Of a DNA stretch of 40,013 nt, positions 1-9,911 are shown piece by piece. How positions within the stretch are numbered: position 1 is the stretch's first letter; each line of letters starts with the position of its first letter. Origin of the DNA: an uncultured OM182 clade bacterium (GTDB lineage Bacteria > Pseudomonadota > Gammaproteobacteria > Pseudomonadales > Azotimanducaceae); assembly GCA_905182025.1 (NCBI GenBank), contig CAJJAA010000047.1:1-40013 (forward strand), read 5' to 3'. The translations under genes were made by a program, and so were the position numbers. A model generated the notes under the pieces. It did no database searches and was not told where the DNA came from. It saw only the letters and a list, made by a program, of their open reading frames with translations.

Positions 1-744
1 AACGGCAAGGACAGGTTTACCGGTCTTTTGTTCTAGCCAGTCTAAACCACCTTGCAATAGGGCTTTGTCACCGCGGAAACGATTGATAATAAAGCCCCGT
101 GTACGGGCCTGTTCAGTGACGCTAAGTAACTCATAGGTGCCATATAAGTGGGCAAATACACCACCACGGTCAATGTCTGCAACGATGATCACGGGGCAGT
201 CTACGGCTTCGGCAAAACCCATGTTGGCGAGGTCATGTTCCCTTAAATTAATTTCTGCAGGGCTGCCTGCACCTTCCACCATAACTAGATCAAAGTCTGC
301 TAATAACTCTTGGTGGGCCAACACCACGTCTTGTAATAATTTAGGTTTGTGCTGGTGGTATTCAACGGCTTTCATGTTGCCAATAGCTTTACCACGCAAA
401 ATCACTTGCGAACCCAAATCGCTATTGGGCTTAAGTAGAATAGGGTTCATGCGTACATCGGGCTGCAAAAAACAGGCTTCAGCCTGCACGGCTTGGGCGC
501 GGCCGATTTCTCCCCCATCGGCGGTTACGGCACTATTGAGGGCCATATTTTGACTCTTAAAAGGGGCCACCTTTATGCCTTTGCGGGCTAATATGCGGCA
601 CAATGCCGTGACTAAAATACTTTTGCCTGCATCAGACGTGGTACCTTGTACCATGAGGGTACGCGCCCTTTGCTGCAACACAGTACGGGTGTCTTCCACG
701 ACAAGGGTGCGGGGCCCATGCGCCATTAATGTTGGCTTAATCAT
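1..744 (-). CDS. cobQ: Cobyric acid synthase CobQ, 5' part only (runs off the left edge)
   Basis: Glutamine-dependent amidation of adenosyl-cobyrinate a,c-diamide to cobyric acid, in cobalamin synthesis in the cytoplasm. The 248 visible codons read from ATG at 744 to the window edge without a stop. The family signature is clear: [11 protein letters not shown] (P-loop-like ATP site, about residues 32-42), [30 protein letters not shown], then [13 protein letters not shown] and [16 protein letters not shown], which are the dethiobiotin-synthetase-like synthetase domain. The glutaminase domain lies outside the window. The N-terminus is about 30 residues longer than usual before the P-loop, so a later start is possible. 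However, the ATG at 744 overlaps the TGA of the upstream cobN ORF as ATGA, which argues for translational coupling. Family assignment is very secure; the exact start is less so. Confidence 0.95.
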   Translation of the reverse strand, partial: MIKPTLMAHGPRTLVVEDTRTVLQQRARTLMVQGTTSDAGKSILVTALCRILARKGIKVAPFKSQNMALNSAVTADGGEIGRAQAVQAEACFLQPDVRMNPILLKPNSDLGSQVILRGKAIGNMKAVEYHQHKPKLLQDVVLAHQELLADFDLVMVEGAGSPAEINLREHDLANMGFAEAVDCPVIIVADIDRGGVFAHLYGTYELLSVTEQARTRGFIINRFRGDKALLQGGLDWLEQKTGKPVLAV

Positions 745-3700
745 GACACAGTTTCCTTTTGCTGGTCTAAGTCTAACAGCAAATCTTGCAAGCTCTGTTG
801 ATATTCCCCAGGTTCCTGCCACATGCCACGCTGGCACGCTTCGAGCAGTCGCTCGGTCATTTCTTCTAAGGCGGCGGGATTATTGTCGCGCATAAATTGC
901 TGGTTATCAGTGGCAAAGATAAGCCCATTACTGACCTGTTCATACTGGTAATCCGCAATTAAATCGGTTGTCGCATCGTAGGCAAATAAGTAGTCGACAC
1001 TTGCGGCCATTTCAAAGGCGCCCTTGTAACCATGTCGCTGCATGGCGCTAATCCATTTTGGGTTGAGTACACGCGAACGCAGTACCCGATTGAGTTCTTC
1101 TTTTAAGGTGCGTATTTTGGGTGCGCTGGGATTACTGTGATCGCTATGATACACCGCAGGGATTTGGCCACTAAAGCTAGTCACTGCGTTGGTCATGCCC
1201 CCTTGAAACTGGTAGTAATCATCGGAATCTAATATATCGTGTTCACGGTTATCTTGATTTTGCACTACCGCTTCTAACTGACTTAAGCGGTGCTTAAAGT
1301 GGCTATGAGCGGCCACACCATCACCCACTTGATTGCCATAGGCGTACCCACCCCAGTTGAGATAGGCATCAGCAAGATCGGCTCGTTCGGCCCAGCATCG
1401 TTCATCAATGAGGCCTTGTAATCCAGCACCATAGGCACCGGGTTTACTGCCATAAACACGATAGCTGGCCTGACGTTGGGCATCTGCGGGGCTTACGCCT
1501 TGGGCCTCTAATTGCGCTTGTCGTTGTTCAATATTTTGGCGGATAGTATTGCCATTACCGCTCATGGCATCAGTGCTGGAACCGGGTTCGTCAAACTGGG
1601 CGAGGGCCTGCACGGCAGCATCATATAACTTCATGACATTGGGAAATGCATCACGAAAAAAACCAGAGACTCGCAGGGTAACGTCGACCCGAGGTCGGCC
1701 TAACAACATGGCAGGAATAATTTCGAAATCCGTTACTCGTTGTGAGCCAACAGCCCACACAGGTTTAATGCCCATTAAGGCAAACGCTTGGGCAATATCA
1801 TCACCGCCAGTGCGCATAGTCGCAGTGCCCCAAACCGATAAGCCTAATTGGGTAGGGTAGTCGCCATGCTCTTGCAAGTGCCGTTCGATAAGGGCTTGGG
1901 CTGAGCGTTGGCCGAGTGCCCATGCCGCTGCCGAGGGCACGCTACGGTTGTCCAAAGAAAAGAAATTACGCCCCGTAGGCAAGGTATCTAAACGCCCCCG
2001 TGTAGGCGCGCCGCTAGGGCCAGGTTCAACAGCTTGGCCAGCTAACCCTTGAATGAGGGCTTGAGTTTCGCGCACCGCACTGTCTTCTAAAGCGACTAAA
2101 ATAATGCTTTTAGCATAGTTTAATTGTTCACTTGTAAATGGAAGCGTTGTCGCTAAATCATTTATATTATTGGGCTGTGGAGAAAGTAAGTACTCATTAA
2201 CTAAGTTTAGTGCGAGTGATTCAAGACGTTCCCTGGTGTCCATACTGGAGCGCCATAGGTTGTCACTTTGCTGCACTAATAGCGCAGGCTTAGGGCCAAG
2301 CCAAGGGCTGACATCGGTGGCTAAAGGGTCGTAACCCTTGAGCCCTAGATCAAGGGCTAGGTTGTGCAAAATGCCACGCTCTTCGTTGGCCTCACCACGG
2401 GGTAAGCGCAGCAGAGCAACTAGGGTTTCGCTTAGTTCGTCAATGGCTGGCAGCTGGCCTAAAATGTGTAGCCCATTACGAATTTGAGCTTCTTTAATGT
2501 CACATAAGTAAGTATCAAGTTCGGCCAGCATTTGGCTTTCGGTGGTGTTGGCTGTCAAGCCTAGTTCTTGTTTAACATGGCTGCTGGCTAAGGTGGCAAC
2601 AATTTGCTCTCTGAGCCAAAGTTCCCGCCCCGCATCCAAACCTGTGGCTTGGTACAATTCGTCTACCAAGGTTTCTAAATCGACCAGTTCTCCATAGGTT
2701 TCAGCACGTGCCATAGGTGGCATTAAGTGATCAATAATCACCCCTTGAGCGCGACGTTTGGCTTGAGCACCCTCACCCGGATCATTAACAATAAATGGAT
2801 AAAAATGCGGCATGGGGCCAAGGGCCACATCGGGCCAGCATTCATCACTTAACGCCAGCCCTTTGCCGGGTAGCCATTCCAGATTGCCATGTTTGCCAAG
2901 GTGAATGACAGCGTCTACCTGATAACTATGACGCAGCCAAAAGTAAAAGGCTAAATAACTATGCGGTGGGACTAAGTCTGGATCATGATAGTTGGCACTC
3001 AAATCAAGGTTATAACCGCGCGCTGGTTGAATACCCACAAAAGTTTCGCCTAAGCGCAGACCCGCCAACATAATGCGCCCTTGACGGAATTTAGGATCTT
3101 GCTCTGGGCTACCCCAACGTTGCCACACGGCTTGTTGGCAGGCCTCAGGCAACTCAGCAAAATGCTCCAAGTATGCCGCTGCATCTATACTCTGCCAGCA
3201 AGGTAAATGGTGCAAGGTGTTGGGGTTGTTGGTGACCGATTCTAACAAGGCTTCAATTAAGGCATTGCCATTTTCTGGCACCGTATCAATAACGTAGCCG
3301 GCATCTTGCATCGCTTGTAATACGTTGATGGCTGATTGTGGTGTATCTAGACCTACGCCATTGCCAATACGTCCATCTTTAGTGGGGTAGTTGGCCAGTA
3401 TGAGAGCAATGCGCTTGTTGTGATTAGCCTTATGGCCAAGGCTGCAATAACCCTTGGCAAGGCGTGCCACGAACTTGGCTCTTTCGGGTTCTAGTTCGTA
3501 CCCCACAAGATTGATTTGACATAGTTTGACGCGGTTCAAATAGCCAATCGGCCCTACCTGAACATCGCCATGAAGAAACAAAACTGCATCTTTCGGTAAC
3601 GAATTAAGAACAACTCGGCCATAGTCATCTGCAAGATTCAGTCTTGATCGATCTACCTTCTGAAAATTAGTAAATCCGACAAACAATATTACAGTCATTA

Positions 3701-4796
3701 ACAACAAAGCTTTGTAAATTTTAGCTATATCAAGCCTTGATACTAAATCACGCCATGCAAGTGCAAACCATATAGCCATCGTCATGTATGCAATAATTGG
3801 ATAAGGCTTAAAACTTGCCAGCAAACGAGACTCAAGCTTGAAATCGATCAGCAATACCAATAAAAAACTAGAGCCTACGAAAATCCCTATGAGTGATAGC
3901 GCATAGTTTCTGCCGAGTATCGAAAAAGATCGTAGCAAGCCCCAGAGTACGAACGGCAAGCCAACCCAGGTCACTTGCTGCAAAGACTGGTTCGACATCC
4001 AAGCTAAGAATCCTAGCTTGTCCTTCATCGTGACACCCGATTGAGTATCAGAGTAGTAACGTCGAAAAACATAATCCAAGAACTCTCCTGCTGAATTGAT
4101 CGGACCGACTAAAGCGATCTCAGGTTGCCTCGTTAGAATAAGGACGGCGTACGGCAATAGCCCGGCTGTCAGCATGGCAAGACAAATAATCCAAATTAAT
4201 GGTCGGCGTATTTGCAGCAACCATGCGCTGCGGGATTCATAAAGTAAGAATAGACATCCAATCGACGACAGCATGAACAATGGCCAGTGATTTGACAGTG
4301 ATAATCCACTCACGAAGACCCACAAATACAAGTATCTAAGTTGATGCGTTTTTGTGTAGTTAAGTAATAACAGGAAACTGAGTAAAAATAGAAACACTGC
4401 CAAGCTGTAAACTTCGATGATGATCGCTTGAGACCAAAATGTGACACTTATGCCGTAGAGAATCATCGCTAACAGAGCTGCGCGCGCATCCTGCGTTAAA
4501 CACAGTACAATTTCGTAGAGTACTAGTAATGCACAAAGGGCGAACAGGATCGAAACAAGATTACCCGCAATCAGTTTTGTCATGGGTATAGAGACAAATG
4601 ACTGGCAGAAAGTCGTGAACAAGGGGTAACCGGGCGGGTGGCTAAGGCCACCTAGATGACACACCATTTGAAATAACCCTGCATCTTCCAGCGTTATGCC
4701 CAAAGGCATAGAAAACAAATACAGTAGGAATAAAACGATGCTAACAGCAAAGGCTGCTGTTCTAGATTGGCTAAACTTCGTCAGTCTACTCTTCAA
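741..4796 (-). CDS. Fused ORF: DUF2723/GT117-type membrane protein (N-terminal third) joined to CobN cobaltochelatase subunit (C-terminal two thirds)
   Basis: One uninterrupted 1351-codon frame holds two unrelated proteins. Residues 1 to about 425 are a multi-pass membrane protein. It has the acidic pair LEDAG and the HPPGYPLF motif near residues 36-60, about ten hydrophobic helices, then the soluble stretch [20 protein letters not shown], all typical of DUF2723 (GT117, protein O-mannosyltransferase-like). From about residue 432 on it is CobN, the large subunit of the aerobic-type cobaltochelatase that inserts cobalt into hydrogenobyrinate a,c-diamide. Seen there are [35 protein letters not shown] and the C-terminal [19 protein letters not shown]. 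CobN is normally about 1250-1400 residues, so roughly its first 300-400 residues are missing, and the DUF2723 protein lacks its C-terminus. The start codon is TTG at 4796; the nearest SD-preceded ATG (4844) is cut off by an in-frame TAA. An assembly chimera is the simplest explanation; a true fusion has no functional logic I can see. Confidence 0.8.
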   Translation of the reverse strand: MKSRLTKFSQSRTAAFAVSIVLFLLYLFSMPLGITLEDAGLFQMVCHLGGLSHPPGYPLFTTFCQSFVSIPMTKLIAGNLVSILFALCALLVLYEIVLCLTQDARAALLAMILYGISVTFWSQAIIIEVYSLAVFLFLLSFLLLLNYTKTHQLRYLYLWVFVSGLSLSNHWPLFMLSSIGCLFLLYESRSAWLLQIRRPLIWIICLAMLTAGLLPYAVLILTRQPEIALVGPINSAGEFLDYVFRRYYSDTQSGVTMKDKLGFLAWMSNQSLQQVTWVGLPFVLWGLLRSFSILGRNYALSLIGIFVGSSFLLVLLIDFKLESRLLASFKPYPIIAYMTMAIWFALAWRDLVSRLDIAKIYKALLLMTVILFVGFTNFQKVDRSRLNLADDYGRVVLNSLPKDAVLFLHGDVQVGPIGYLNRVKLCQINLVGYELEPERAKFVARLAKGYCSLGHKANHNKRIALILANYPTKDGRIGNGVGLDTPQSAINVLQAMQDAGYVIDTVPENGNALIEALLESVTNNPNTLHHLPCWQSIDAAAYLEHFAELPEACQQAVWQRWGSPEQDPKFRQGRIMLAGLRLGETFVGIQPARGYNLDLSANYHDPDLVPPHSYLAFYFWLRHSYQVDAVIHLGKHGNLEWLPGKGLALSDECWPDVALGPMPHFYPFIVNDPGEGAQAKRRAQGVIIDHLMPPMARAETYGELVDLETLVDELYQATGLDAGRELWLREQIVATLASSHVKQELGLTANTTESQMLAELDTYLCDIKEAQIRNGLHILGQLPAIDELSETLVALLRLPRGEANEERGILHNLALDLGLKGYDPLATDVSPWLGPKPALLVQQSDNLWRSSMDTRERLESLALNLVNEYLLSPQPNNINDLATTLPFTSEQLNYAKSIILVALEDSAVRETQALIQGLAGQAVEPGPSGAPTRGRLDTLPTGRNFFSLDNRSVPSAAAWALGQRSAQALIERHLQEHGDYPTQLGLSVWGTATMRTGGDDIAQAFALMGIKPVWAVGSQRVTDFEIIPAMLLGRPRVDVTLRVSGFFRDAFPNVMKLYDAAVQALAQFDEPGSSTDAMSGNGNTIRQNIEQRQAQLEAQGVSPADAQRQASYRVYGSKPGAYGAGLQGLIDERCWAERADLADAYLNWGGYAYGNQVGDGVAAHSHFKHRLSQLEAVVQNQDNREHDILDSDDYYQFQGGMTNAVTSFSGQIPAVYHSDHSNPSAPKIRTLKEELNRVLRSRVLNPKWISAMQRHGYKGAFEMAASVDYLFAYDATTDLIADYQYEQVSNGLIFATDNQQFMRDNNPAALEEMTERLLEACQRGMWQEPGEYQQSLQDLLLDLDQQKETVS
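3500..3535 (-). other. Junction between the DUF2723 and CobN coding segments
   Basis: Reading the minus strand, GPIGYLNRV still fits the DUF2723 family (GD...YL after the last membrane helix). From about [18 protein letters not shown] on, the sequence fits CobN (the PER..FVARLA segment that precedes the LANYPT motif). The changeover therefore lies between about 3500 and 3535. I see no repeat, IS end or frameshift at the join; the frame is kept. Whether it is an assembly error or a recombination point cannot be told from the sequence. Confidence 0.6.
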
Positions 4797-4808
4797 GCAG
4801 GCTATGAG

Positions 4809-4844
4809 TTAAGACTCGATTTGAAACTTACAAACAGCATCCAT
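4809..4844 (-). other. SD-preceded ATG with an in-frame TAA after 11 codons, just ahead of the DUF2723 ORF
   Basis: On the minus strand an AGGAG stands just upstream of ATG at 4844. That frame reads MDAVCKFQIES and stops at TAA (4811-4809). It then continues in the same frame into the TTG (4796) that opens the DUF2723 ORF. No comparable Shine-Dalgarno stands before the TTG. Either the TAA is a mutation or sequencing error inside the true N-terminus, or this is a short leader peptide. Confidence 0.3.
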
Positions 4845-4868
4845 AAACTCAAACTCCTGCGCCTAAGC

Positions 4869-6155
4869 TCAGGCTCCGAAAAGACGCATCGAATCAATAT
4901 AGTCATCTGCTGAAAAATTATCCTCATCTTGCAATGTGCTATACACCTGGTCCAGCCACAATGAGTACTCCTCCCTAACACCGCGATACTCAAGCAACAT
5001 ATCAATTGCCATAATAGCCTGCTCTGCAACAACATAATCCGTTAGGTTACCCGCAATGGTATTTCGAATCATAGCTTCGATGAGCGGCTGAGCGCTACTG
5101 GATAGATCCACTGAGGACAATTTACTGTCAATTTGATTTAACGTCGTTGTCAGCGCAGCAATGCTGCTCGAATAATCACCATTTTTGTTTACCGCAAGGT
5201 GAAGCTTCTTAACTTCGTTTCTTAAAGCGACGTCAGAACCCTCTCCCATGACTTCCGCCAATGCGAGTACGATAACGAAGTTAGCGTCATTAAGACGCAC
5301 AGAACCCGGAGGTAGGCCGGATCTTTCGGAAGCAGTCCATCGCTTTTCTGACATTGAATGATGACAGGCATGGCAATCAAATAAAGCGATCTCTGGAAAT
5401 AATCCACCCTGGTTCAATCGCTCGTCTATCAATGCCAAAGTTTGTTTCGCCGCAGTAACCTGTCCAATAGCCCATACATCGATGTTGCTACCGTGCCATT
5501 TTTCAGCTTTGTAATCGTCATCAACCACATAATGTGGAGGCTGTAACGCACCAAAAGTATCGAGCTCAAACGATACGCGTGGATGTCCTGCACCCATAAT
5601 ATCGTGAGTGGCCATCTTTTCCCCTGTGCCTAAATGACAGGACAAACAGAGTTCGGCACGTTCTCTGGGCTGATCTGTTGGGTACAAGCCCGCACTAACG
5701 TTCGCTTTATGATTACTATCAACATCGACATGCGAAGAAATGTACTGCTGCGCACCGCCATGGCAAGCTTCACAGCCGACACCGTCTTCAATTTGGAATT
5801 TTTCACTCCGTTTTTCAATCGCGACATTGTCCGCATGACAATCAAGGCAAATTTTAGCTTCATGAGCATTGCCGATACCAAGCTTGGCCGCAATACTTTT
5901 TGATTCTGGTGTTAGCAAGGTTTGATAGGCAATGCGGTGCCGATCCATTCGACTCCAGACAACATATTCATTTTGCAAAACCGAGGTCACATCTTTACCT
6001 CGAACAGATCCATGACAAACACCCGATGCACAGGATGCAACGCCCATATGGTCAGCTTCAGCGTATTGCGGTAACTCTGCGCTTGCAACGGACATCGCCG
6101 AAGCAATTAGCATCGCGCCGAAGCCTAACAGCCTAACAAATAATTTTTTCATCAC
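4869..6155 (-). CDS. Secreted multiheme cytochrome c (about five hemes)
   Basis: A periplasmic or exported electron-transfer protein of 428 residues. A signal peptide is evident: MMKK, a hydrophobic core to about residue 24, then an ASA cleavage site at 24-26. Heme attachment motifs are CASGVCH (42-48, a CX4CH variant), CLDCH (103-107), CEACH (128-132), CLSCH (170-174) and CHACH (261-265). Distal His candidates such as HDIMGAGHPR (from about residue 184) lie between them. This arrangement resembles the cytochrome c554/multiheme family. The last 150 residues have no heme motif and look helical. Its ATG overlaps the stop of the preceding LVIVD cytochrome ORF as ATGA (6155-6152), so it is translationally coupled and probably works with it. 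The specific redox partner is unknown. Whether the CX4CH site carries heme needs biochemical proof. Confidence 0.85.
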   Translation of the reverse strand: MMKKLFVRLLGFGAMLIASAMSVASAELPQYAEADHMGVASCASGVCHGSVRGKDVTSVLQNEYVVWSRMDRHRIAYQTLLTPESKSIAAKLGIGNAHEAKICLDCHADNVAIEKRSEKFQIEDGVGCEACHGGAQQYISSHVDVDSNHKANVSAGLYPTDQPRERAELCLSCHLGTGEKMATHDIMGAGHPRVSFELDTFGALQPPHYVVDDDYKAEKWHGSNIDVWAIGQVTAAKQTLALIDERLNQGGLFPEIALFDCHACHHSMSEKRWTASERSGLPPGSVRLNDANFVIVLALAEVMGEGSDVALRNEVKKLHLAVNKNGDYSSSIAALTTTLNQIDSKLSSVDLSSSAQPLIEAMIRNTIAGNLTDYVVAEQAIMAIDMLLEYRGVREEYSLWLDQVYSTLQDEDNFSADDYIDSMRLFGA

Positions 6156-8515
6156 TCTGCCTGCTTATCTTTGGGTACGTCATTAACGAACCAAGGTTTG
6201 CCGTCCTTATCCAAATAAAGTTGTCGCATGTCTTCGGGTAACAAAGGTCCAGAACCCACTCTGCTGAAAACCGCAACCTGCCCGCCAGTTTCATCGACTG
6301 CTCGATCTCTCTCTAAACCTCGAGAAAGCGCTATAACGGGTTTCTTCGTTTGGTAATGCGCAATCGTCTCTGGCTTAGGTTCTGGACTAAAGCCATAGAA
6401 TCGAGGTTGTGTATCGGGTGCAGTGAGCTGAATAACTTTTAGACCTGCATGTCCATCTGCAACATAGCCCATCAAACTAGCATTTGTCGTTGCAACAACA
6501 ACGTCTCGCGCATCAACAATATTATCCGTAAACGTCTCATAGACCTTCATACTTGTCGGATCTTCAACATCAACAATGATTAGACCTTCGCTACCTGCTG
6601 CGACATAGGCATAGGTTCGCGCGACAAACAGGTTATGTGCTTCCTTCATCTCAATCGTGTTGTCAGCGACAACGAAAGCTTTTTCAATATCCGTGATATC
6701 AATAACGCTTAAACCTGCATCGTGTGTAACGAATAAGAACCTGAATTGTTGCACGACACTTCTCGCGCCACTAATCGGTACGGTCTTGACGTAAACAGGT
6801 TTCAAAGGGTCATCCAGATCGACAATTGCTATGCCGTCAGTCACTGCGACGTAAGCCATGTGGCCACCCATTGCAATGTGTCGCGCTCCGTCAAGTACGC
6901 CGCCTTCATTCCAGGTCACTGCGCGCTTAAGGAAGTTATTTCTTGGTTCAAGGTCGGTCAAGGTACCCATGTCTGACAAAATCAACCCTTCGACAGAGTC
7001 AGTAATGATGGCGTACTTATAGATAGGATGAGTTGGTCGCTCCTGATTGACGTCCCGCATCAGTTCACCGACATTTTTATCGGGTGCAACAGGCTGGGTT
7101 GTCGATAATGAAACACAGGTCGCATTCTCTGACTTAATATTTGTATCTTGCCCAAGCTTTGATGCAGGCGCTGTAATGATACGCTGACTCACACCTTTAT
7201 TAGCGATTGATGCAACATCATAGACGACCAAACCTTTCTCCCCAGCGGCCGCAAACAGATACTCGCCACGAAGCTGAATACAGTTCACTGTGCCTGAGGC
7301 ATGACTGTGGCCGGTGGTCAGCGCCTCGTCTCGCTCTTTGTGGGCAGCATAGTAATCCGGATAGACATACTTCTGCAGATAACTGCCTATAACAGCCTGA
7401 GGTTCATCCCATTCGGTAACTTGAACAGCTTCAACGGAGCCTTCTCCACCAAGATAAGCGTGGTAGCCAACGAAGTCGATGAAGTCCGTCCCGAACCCTA
7501 ACGTCTGCGCCATAATGGCGTTGTTGTTACTAGATTCGTCAAGGTGACAATCTGAACACACTCTCGTTTCTGTTTTTCTAACTGTGTGGGCAAAGTGCGG
7601 ATTAATTGCCTGCGAGCTATAACCAGCCGAGGATATTGGCGGTTGCTGGACGTATATTTTTTCACGATTGGCATTCGTCGAGGACAATACCAACGCAGAA
7701 GTTGATCTTAACGGTGCTATCCGACCCCCGTTAATTTTTCCTCGTCGACCCAACATAAAAATTTGATCGCGAACGACTTGAGGGTTGTAGCTTGCATAGT
7801 TTCTTGTTTCGCCACCTTCATAGTGATTTCGTTCGGTTTTCCAATTGGCCTCAATAGGCAAGTGACAACCACCACAGCTCGTTGTCCAAGACTGGTGGCA
7901 TGTATAACATTCCATCGAGTCGTAGCCATGTGCTCGATCCTCGGCAGCGACCTCCGGCCCCCACGTCTGCACGGACGAATCGCGCTTCATGGTTTTCGCT
8001 CTCGCAGCCTTAGGATTGTAGGTTTCATGTTCTGGATTGACGGCATCTTTAACCATCGACATTTCCCACTCACGATCAGGCCATAGGAGACTTCGTTGAT
8101 ACAACTTACCCTCTCGCCAACTAAAACGAGGTTTGCCATCTGGGTTTCGAATCAAACTCAAATCTGTTCCGCCGGGAGGTGCTGCGGGCCCAGAAGTTCT
8201 TAACGTTGGATACTCATTTGCGGTGCCGTGACAATCGACACAATCGATCTCTACTGCATTGGCGACTTCACCGTATATGTGACCATTACCGTGGTTATCT
8301 TGCGAGAAGTGACAATCAACACAATGCATGCCCACGTCTAGATGAATAGACGACATGTGAACTGCTTTATCAAACTTCTCAGGATCATCAGGCTCTACAA
8401 TTACATCGTCTTTATCTAAAAGATTTCCCTTTCGATCTTTCTTAAACACCGCTCGAAAATTCCAACCATGACCGTGATAGTCAGCAAACTGGGTGTTCTC
8501 CAATGTCGGATTCAA
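6152..8515 (-). CDS. C-terminal piece of a frameshifted decaheme cytochrome: five heme sites plus LVIVD beta-propeller repeats
   Basis: This 787-codon frame nominally starts at TTG 8515, but coding potential continues upstream in the same frame back to about 8570 (AAAARGLWSDQEFL...). There it meets the end of the neighbouring cytochrome frame, so the two are one protein of about 1250 residues. Heme motifs in this piece are CVDCH (65-69), CVDCH (92-96), CYTCH (203-207), CGGCH (214-218) and CSDCH (about 320). The second half carries at least five LVIVD-type repeats: YLFAAAGEKGLVVYDV, MAYVAVTDGIAIVDL, FLFVTHDAGLSVIDI, YAYVAAGSEGLIIVDV and MGYVADGHAGLKVIQL. Such repeats form a beta-propeller seen in exported and surface proteins. 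It has no signal peptide of its own, as expected for an internal fragment. The stop overlaps the next cytochrome's start. Likely located in the periplasm or on the cell surface; substrate unknown. Confidence 0.85.
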   Translation of the reverse strand: MNPTLENTQFADYHGHGWNFRAVFKKDRKGNLLDKDDVIVEPDDPEKFDKAVHMSSIHLDVGMHCVDCHFSQDNHGNGHIYGEVANAVEIDCVDCHGTANEYPTLRTSGPAAPPGGTDLSLIRNPDGKPRFSWREGKLYQRSLLWPDREWEMSMVKDAVNPEHETYNPKAARAKTMKRDSSVQTWGPEVAAEDRAHGYDSMECYTCHQSWTTSCGGCHLPIEANWKTERNHYEGGETRNYASYNPQVVRDQIFMLGRRGKINGGRIAPLRSTSALVLSSTNANREKIYVQQPPISSAGYSSQAINPHFAHTVRKTETRVCSDCHLDESSNNNAIMAQTLGFGTDFIDFVGYHAYLGGEGSVEAVQVTEWDEPQAVIGSYLQKYVYPDYYAAHKERDEALTTGHSHASGTVNCIQLRGEYLFAAAGEKGLVVYDVASIANKGVSQRIITAPASKLGQDTNIKSENATCVSLSTTQPVAPDKNVGELMRDVNQERPTHPIYKYAIITDSVEGLILSDMGTLTDLEPRNNFLKRAVTWNEGGVLDGARHIAMGGHMAYVAVTDGIAIVDLDDPLKPVYVKTVPISGARSVVQQFRFLFVTHDAGLSVIDITDIEKAFVVADNTIEMKEAHNLFVARTYAYVAAGSEGLIIVDVEDPTSMKVYETFTDNIVDARDVVVATTNASLMGYVADGHAGLKVIQLTAPDTQPRFYGFSPEPKPETIAHYQTKKPVIALSRGLERDRAVDETGGQVAVFSRVGSGPLLPEDMRQLYLDKDGKPWFVNDVPKDKQAE

Positions 8516-8543
8516 ATCAGAGACGTTTCTTAAAAATTCTTGA

Positions 8544-9908
8544 TCAGACCAGAGCCCTCTTGCAGCAGCCGCTCTCTGGGTTGGTCAGGCTAGCTTCATA
8601 AATTTCATGGTCGGTAGGATATTTCTGCTCCTTTGGAAACATCGAAGGTGCATCCGCTTCGTAATCCCACATCGTGTAGCCAAGAAACGTATTAACGAAC
8701 ATATTAGGTTGATGCATATGGCAAGACATACATTGCGCTGTAGGAATTGCTCTCGTGAAGGAGTGTTTTATTGGATGCCCTTCTTCTTCCTTTGAAATCG
8801 TCGGATCGACCGTTTTAGACAGGCCCGTATGACCAACTTCAGCATAAGGCCCTGAATGACGGGGGTCACGGTCATTGGCATAGACCACATGACATGCACC
8901 ACAACCACTGGTTCGGTAGTCGCCGGGATTATCATTGGTTCCCAAAAACCACATCAGCGGGTCATTCAAACGTGTTTTGTGCAGATTCAAAACCGGCACA
9001 GAAATTCGCCCGCCGGTACCTGGACCGCGATTTGACTGCCTAAAGTCGGGACGACCAGGCTCCTCTAATCGCTGCAATAAACCCAATGAATTGGGTAGAC
9101 CTGTCTCAGGGAATAGGTTCGTTAAATTACGTCCACCGCGCTCGAACACCCTAAAAACATCTCCGGGCGGCACATTTTCCCAAGTCGGCAAGGGATACAA
9201 AATCGGCAACACGCCATGTTCTTCCCATGCTTTATCTGGATTGGCTAGCGGCGGTCCCTGAATTGCACTGGCGCCACCATCTTCATCATACGCTTCACCT
9301 ATAATGTATTTTTTAAATGGCAGGATGCCATTTGCGTAACTCGCCGCGCCAAAGAGCAGAGCGCCTGAGGCCATAATACTGCGTTTAGCCGCCTGCACAG
9401 TCGATAGGTGGCAAGCGCCACAAGCGTCCTCCGCCACACGCAGGTCAGATGGGTTTACAAAACGAACAAACTCTTTTGCTTCCCTATTTAGCAGTGTGTA
9501 ACTACCACTTGGGTTTGCACTGTGTGGAAAGTTCCAATCCGATGGATAACTCGGCAACACGTGTGCTTCTTCCAGCACGTGTAACTCATCTTCGCCTTCA
9601 TGGAAGAACACATCGGCGTTACCACCATGACAATCTATACACCCAAGGATGACCCCTGGGCTTTCGTGCATACTTTTACTATCTGTATCCGTGTGGCAAG
9701 ACAAACAACCTGCGCTTTTCTCATCAGCCGAAGCAACAGACTGAGTCCTAGGAGCGGCAGGGATAGGGTCATAATGACGTTCTACATAAGGACCGTTCGC
9801 GCTGGATCCTAGCGTGCAGAAGCTAATAAGTAATAGGCACAGCGCCGTACTTACTGTCGTTAGCCGTTTCAACTGCTTATTTATCATCGAATACTCAAAA
9901 ATCATCAT
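8544..9908 (-). CDS. N-terminal piece of the same frameshifted decaheme cytochrome: signal peptide and five heme sites
   Basis: A 454-codon frame with a hydrophobic export signal (LTTVSTALCLLLISFCTLG, about residues 16-34). Five CXXCH motifs follow: CLSCH (68-72), CIDCH (90-94), CGACH (163-167), CGACH (336-340) and CMSCH (393-397). After NPE (residue 445) the frame degenerates to SGCCKRALV and stops. Reading one base further on restores AAAARGLWSDQEFLRNVSDLNP, which runs straight into the next frame. The break therefore lies in the CTCTCT run (plus strand) near 8571-8578 and equals one extra base. The intact protein would hold ten hemes plus an LVIVD propeller. The start could be ATG 9908 or the in-frame ATG seven codons later; neither has a strong SD. 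It lies 3 bp after the outer-membrane barrel gene, suggesting a porin-cytochrome partnership. Confidence 0.85.
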   Translation of the reverse strand: MMIFEYSMINKQLKRLTTVSTALCLLLISFCTLGSSANGPYVERHYDPIPAAPRTQSVASADEKSAGCLSCHTDTDSKSMHESPGVILGCIDCHGGNADVFFHEGEDELHVLEEAHVLPSYPSDWNFPHSANPSGSYTLLNREAKEFVRFVNPSDLRVAEDACGACHLSTVQAAKRSIMASGALLFGAASYANGILPFKKYIIGEAYDEDGGASAIQGPPLANPDKAWEEHGVLPILYPLPTWENVPPGDVFRVFERGGRNLTNLFPETGLPNSLGLLQRLEEPGRPDFRQSNRGPGTGGRISVPVLNLHKTRLNDPLMWFLGTNDNPGDYRTSGCGACHVVYANDRDPRHSGPYAEVGHTGLSKTVDPTISKEEEGHPIKHSFTRAIPTAQCMSCHMHQPNMFVNTFLGYTMWDYEADAPSMFPKEQKYPTDHEIYEASLTNPESGCCKRALV

Positions 9909-9911
9909 TTA

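Noticed and set aside
137..895. Plus-strand ORFs of 138 and 106 codons opposite cobQ/cobN
   Set aside because: They are mirror frames of strongly conserved CobQ and CobN sequence on the minus strand and have no family features or SD.
4802..5035. 77-codon minus-strand ORF overlapping the end of the pentaheme gene
   Set aside because: It lies mostly inside the C-terminus of the cytochrome in another frame, with no SD and no family features.
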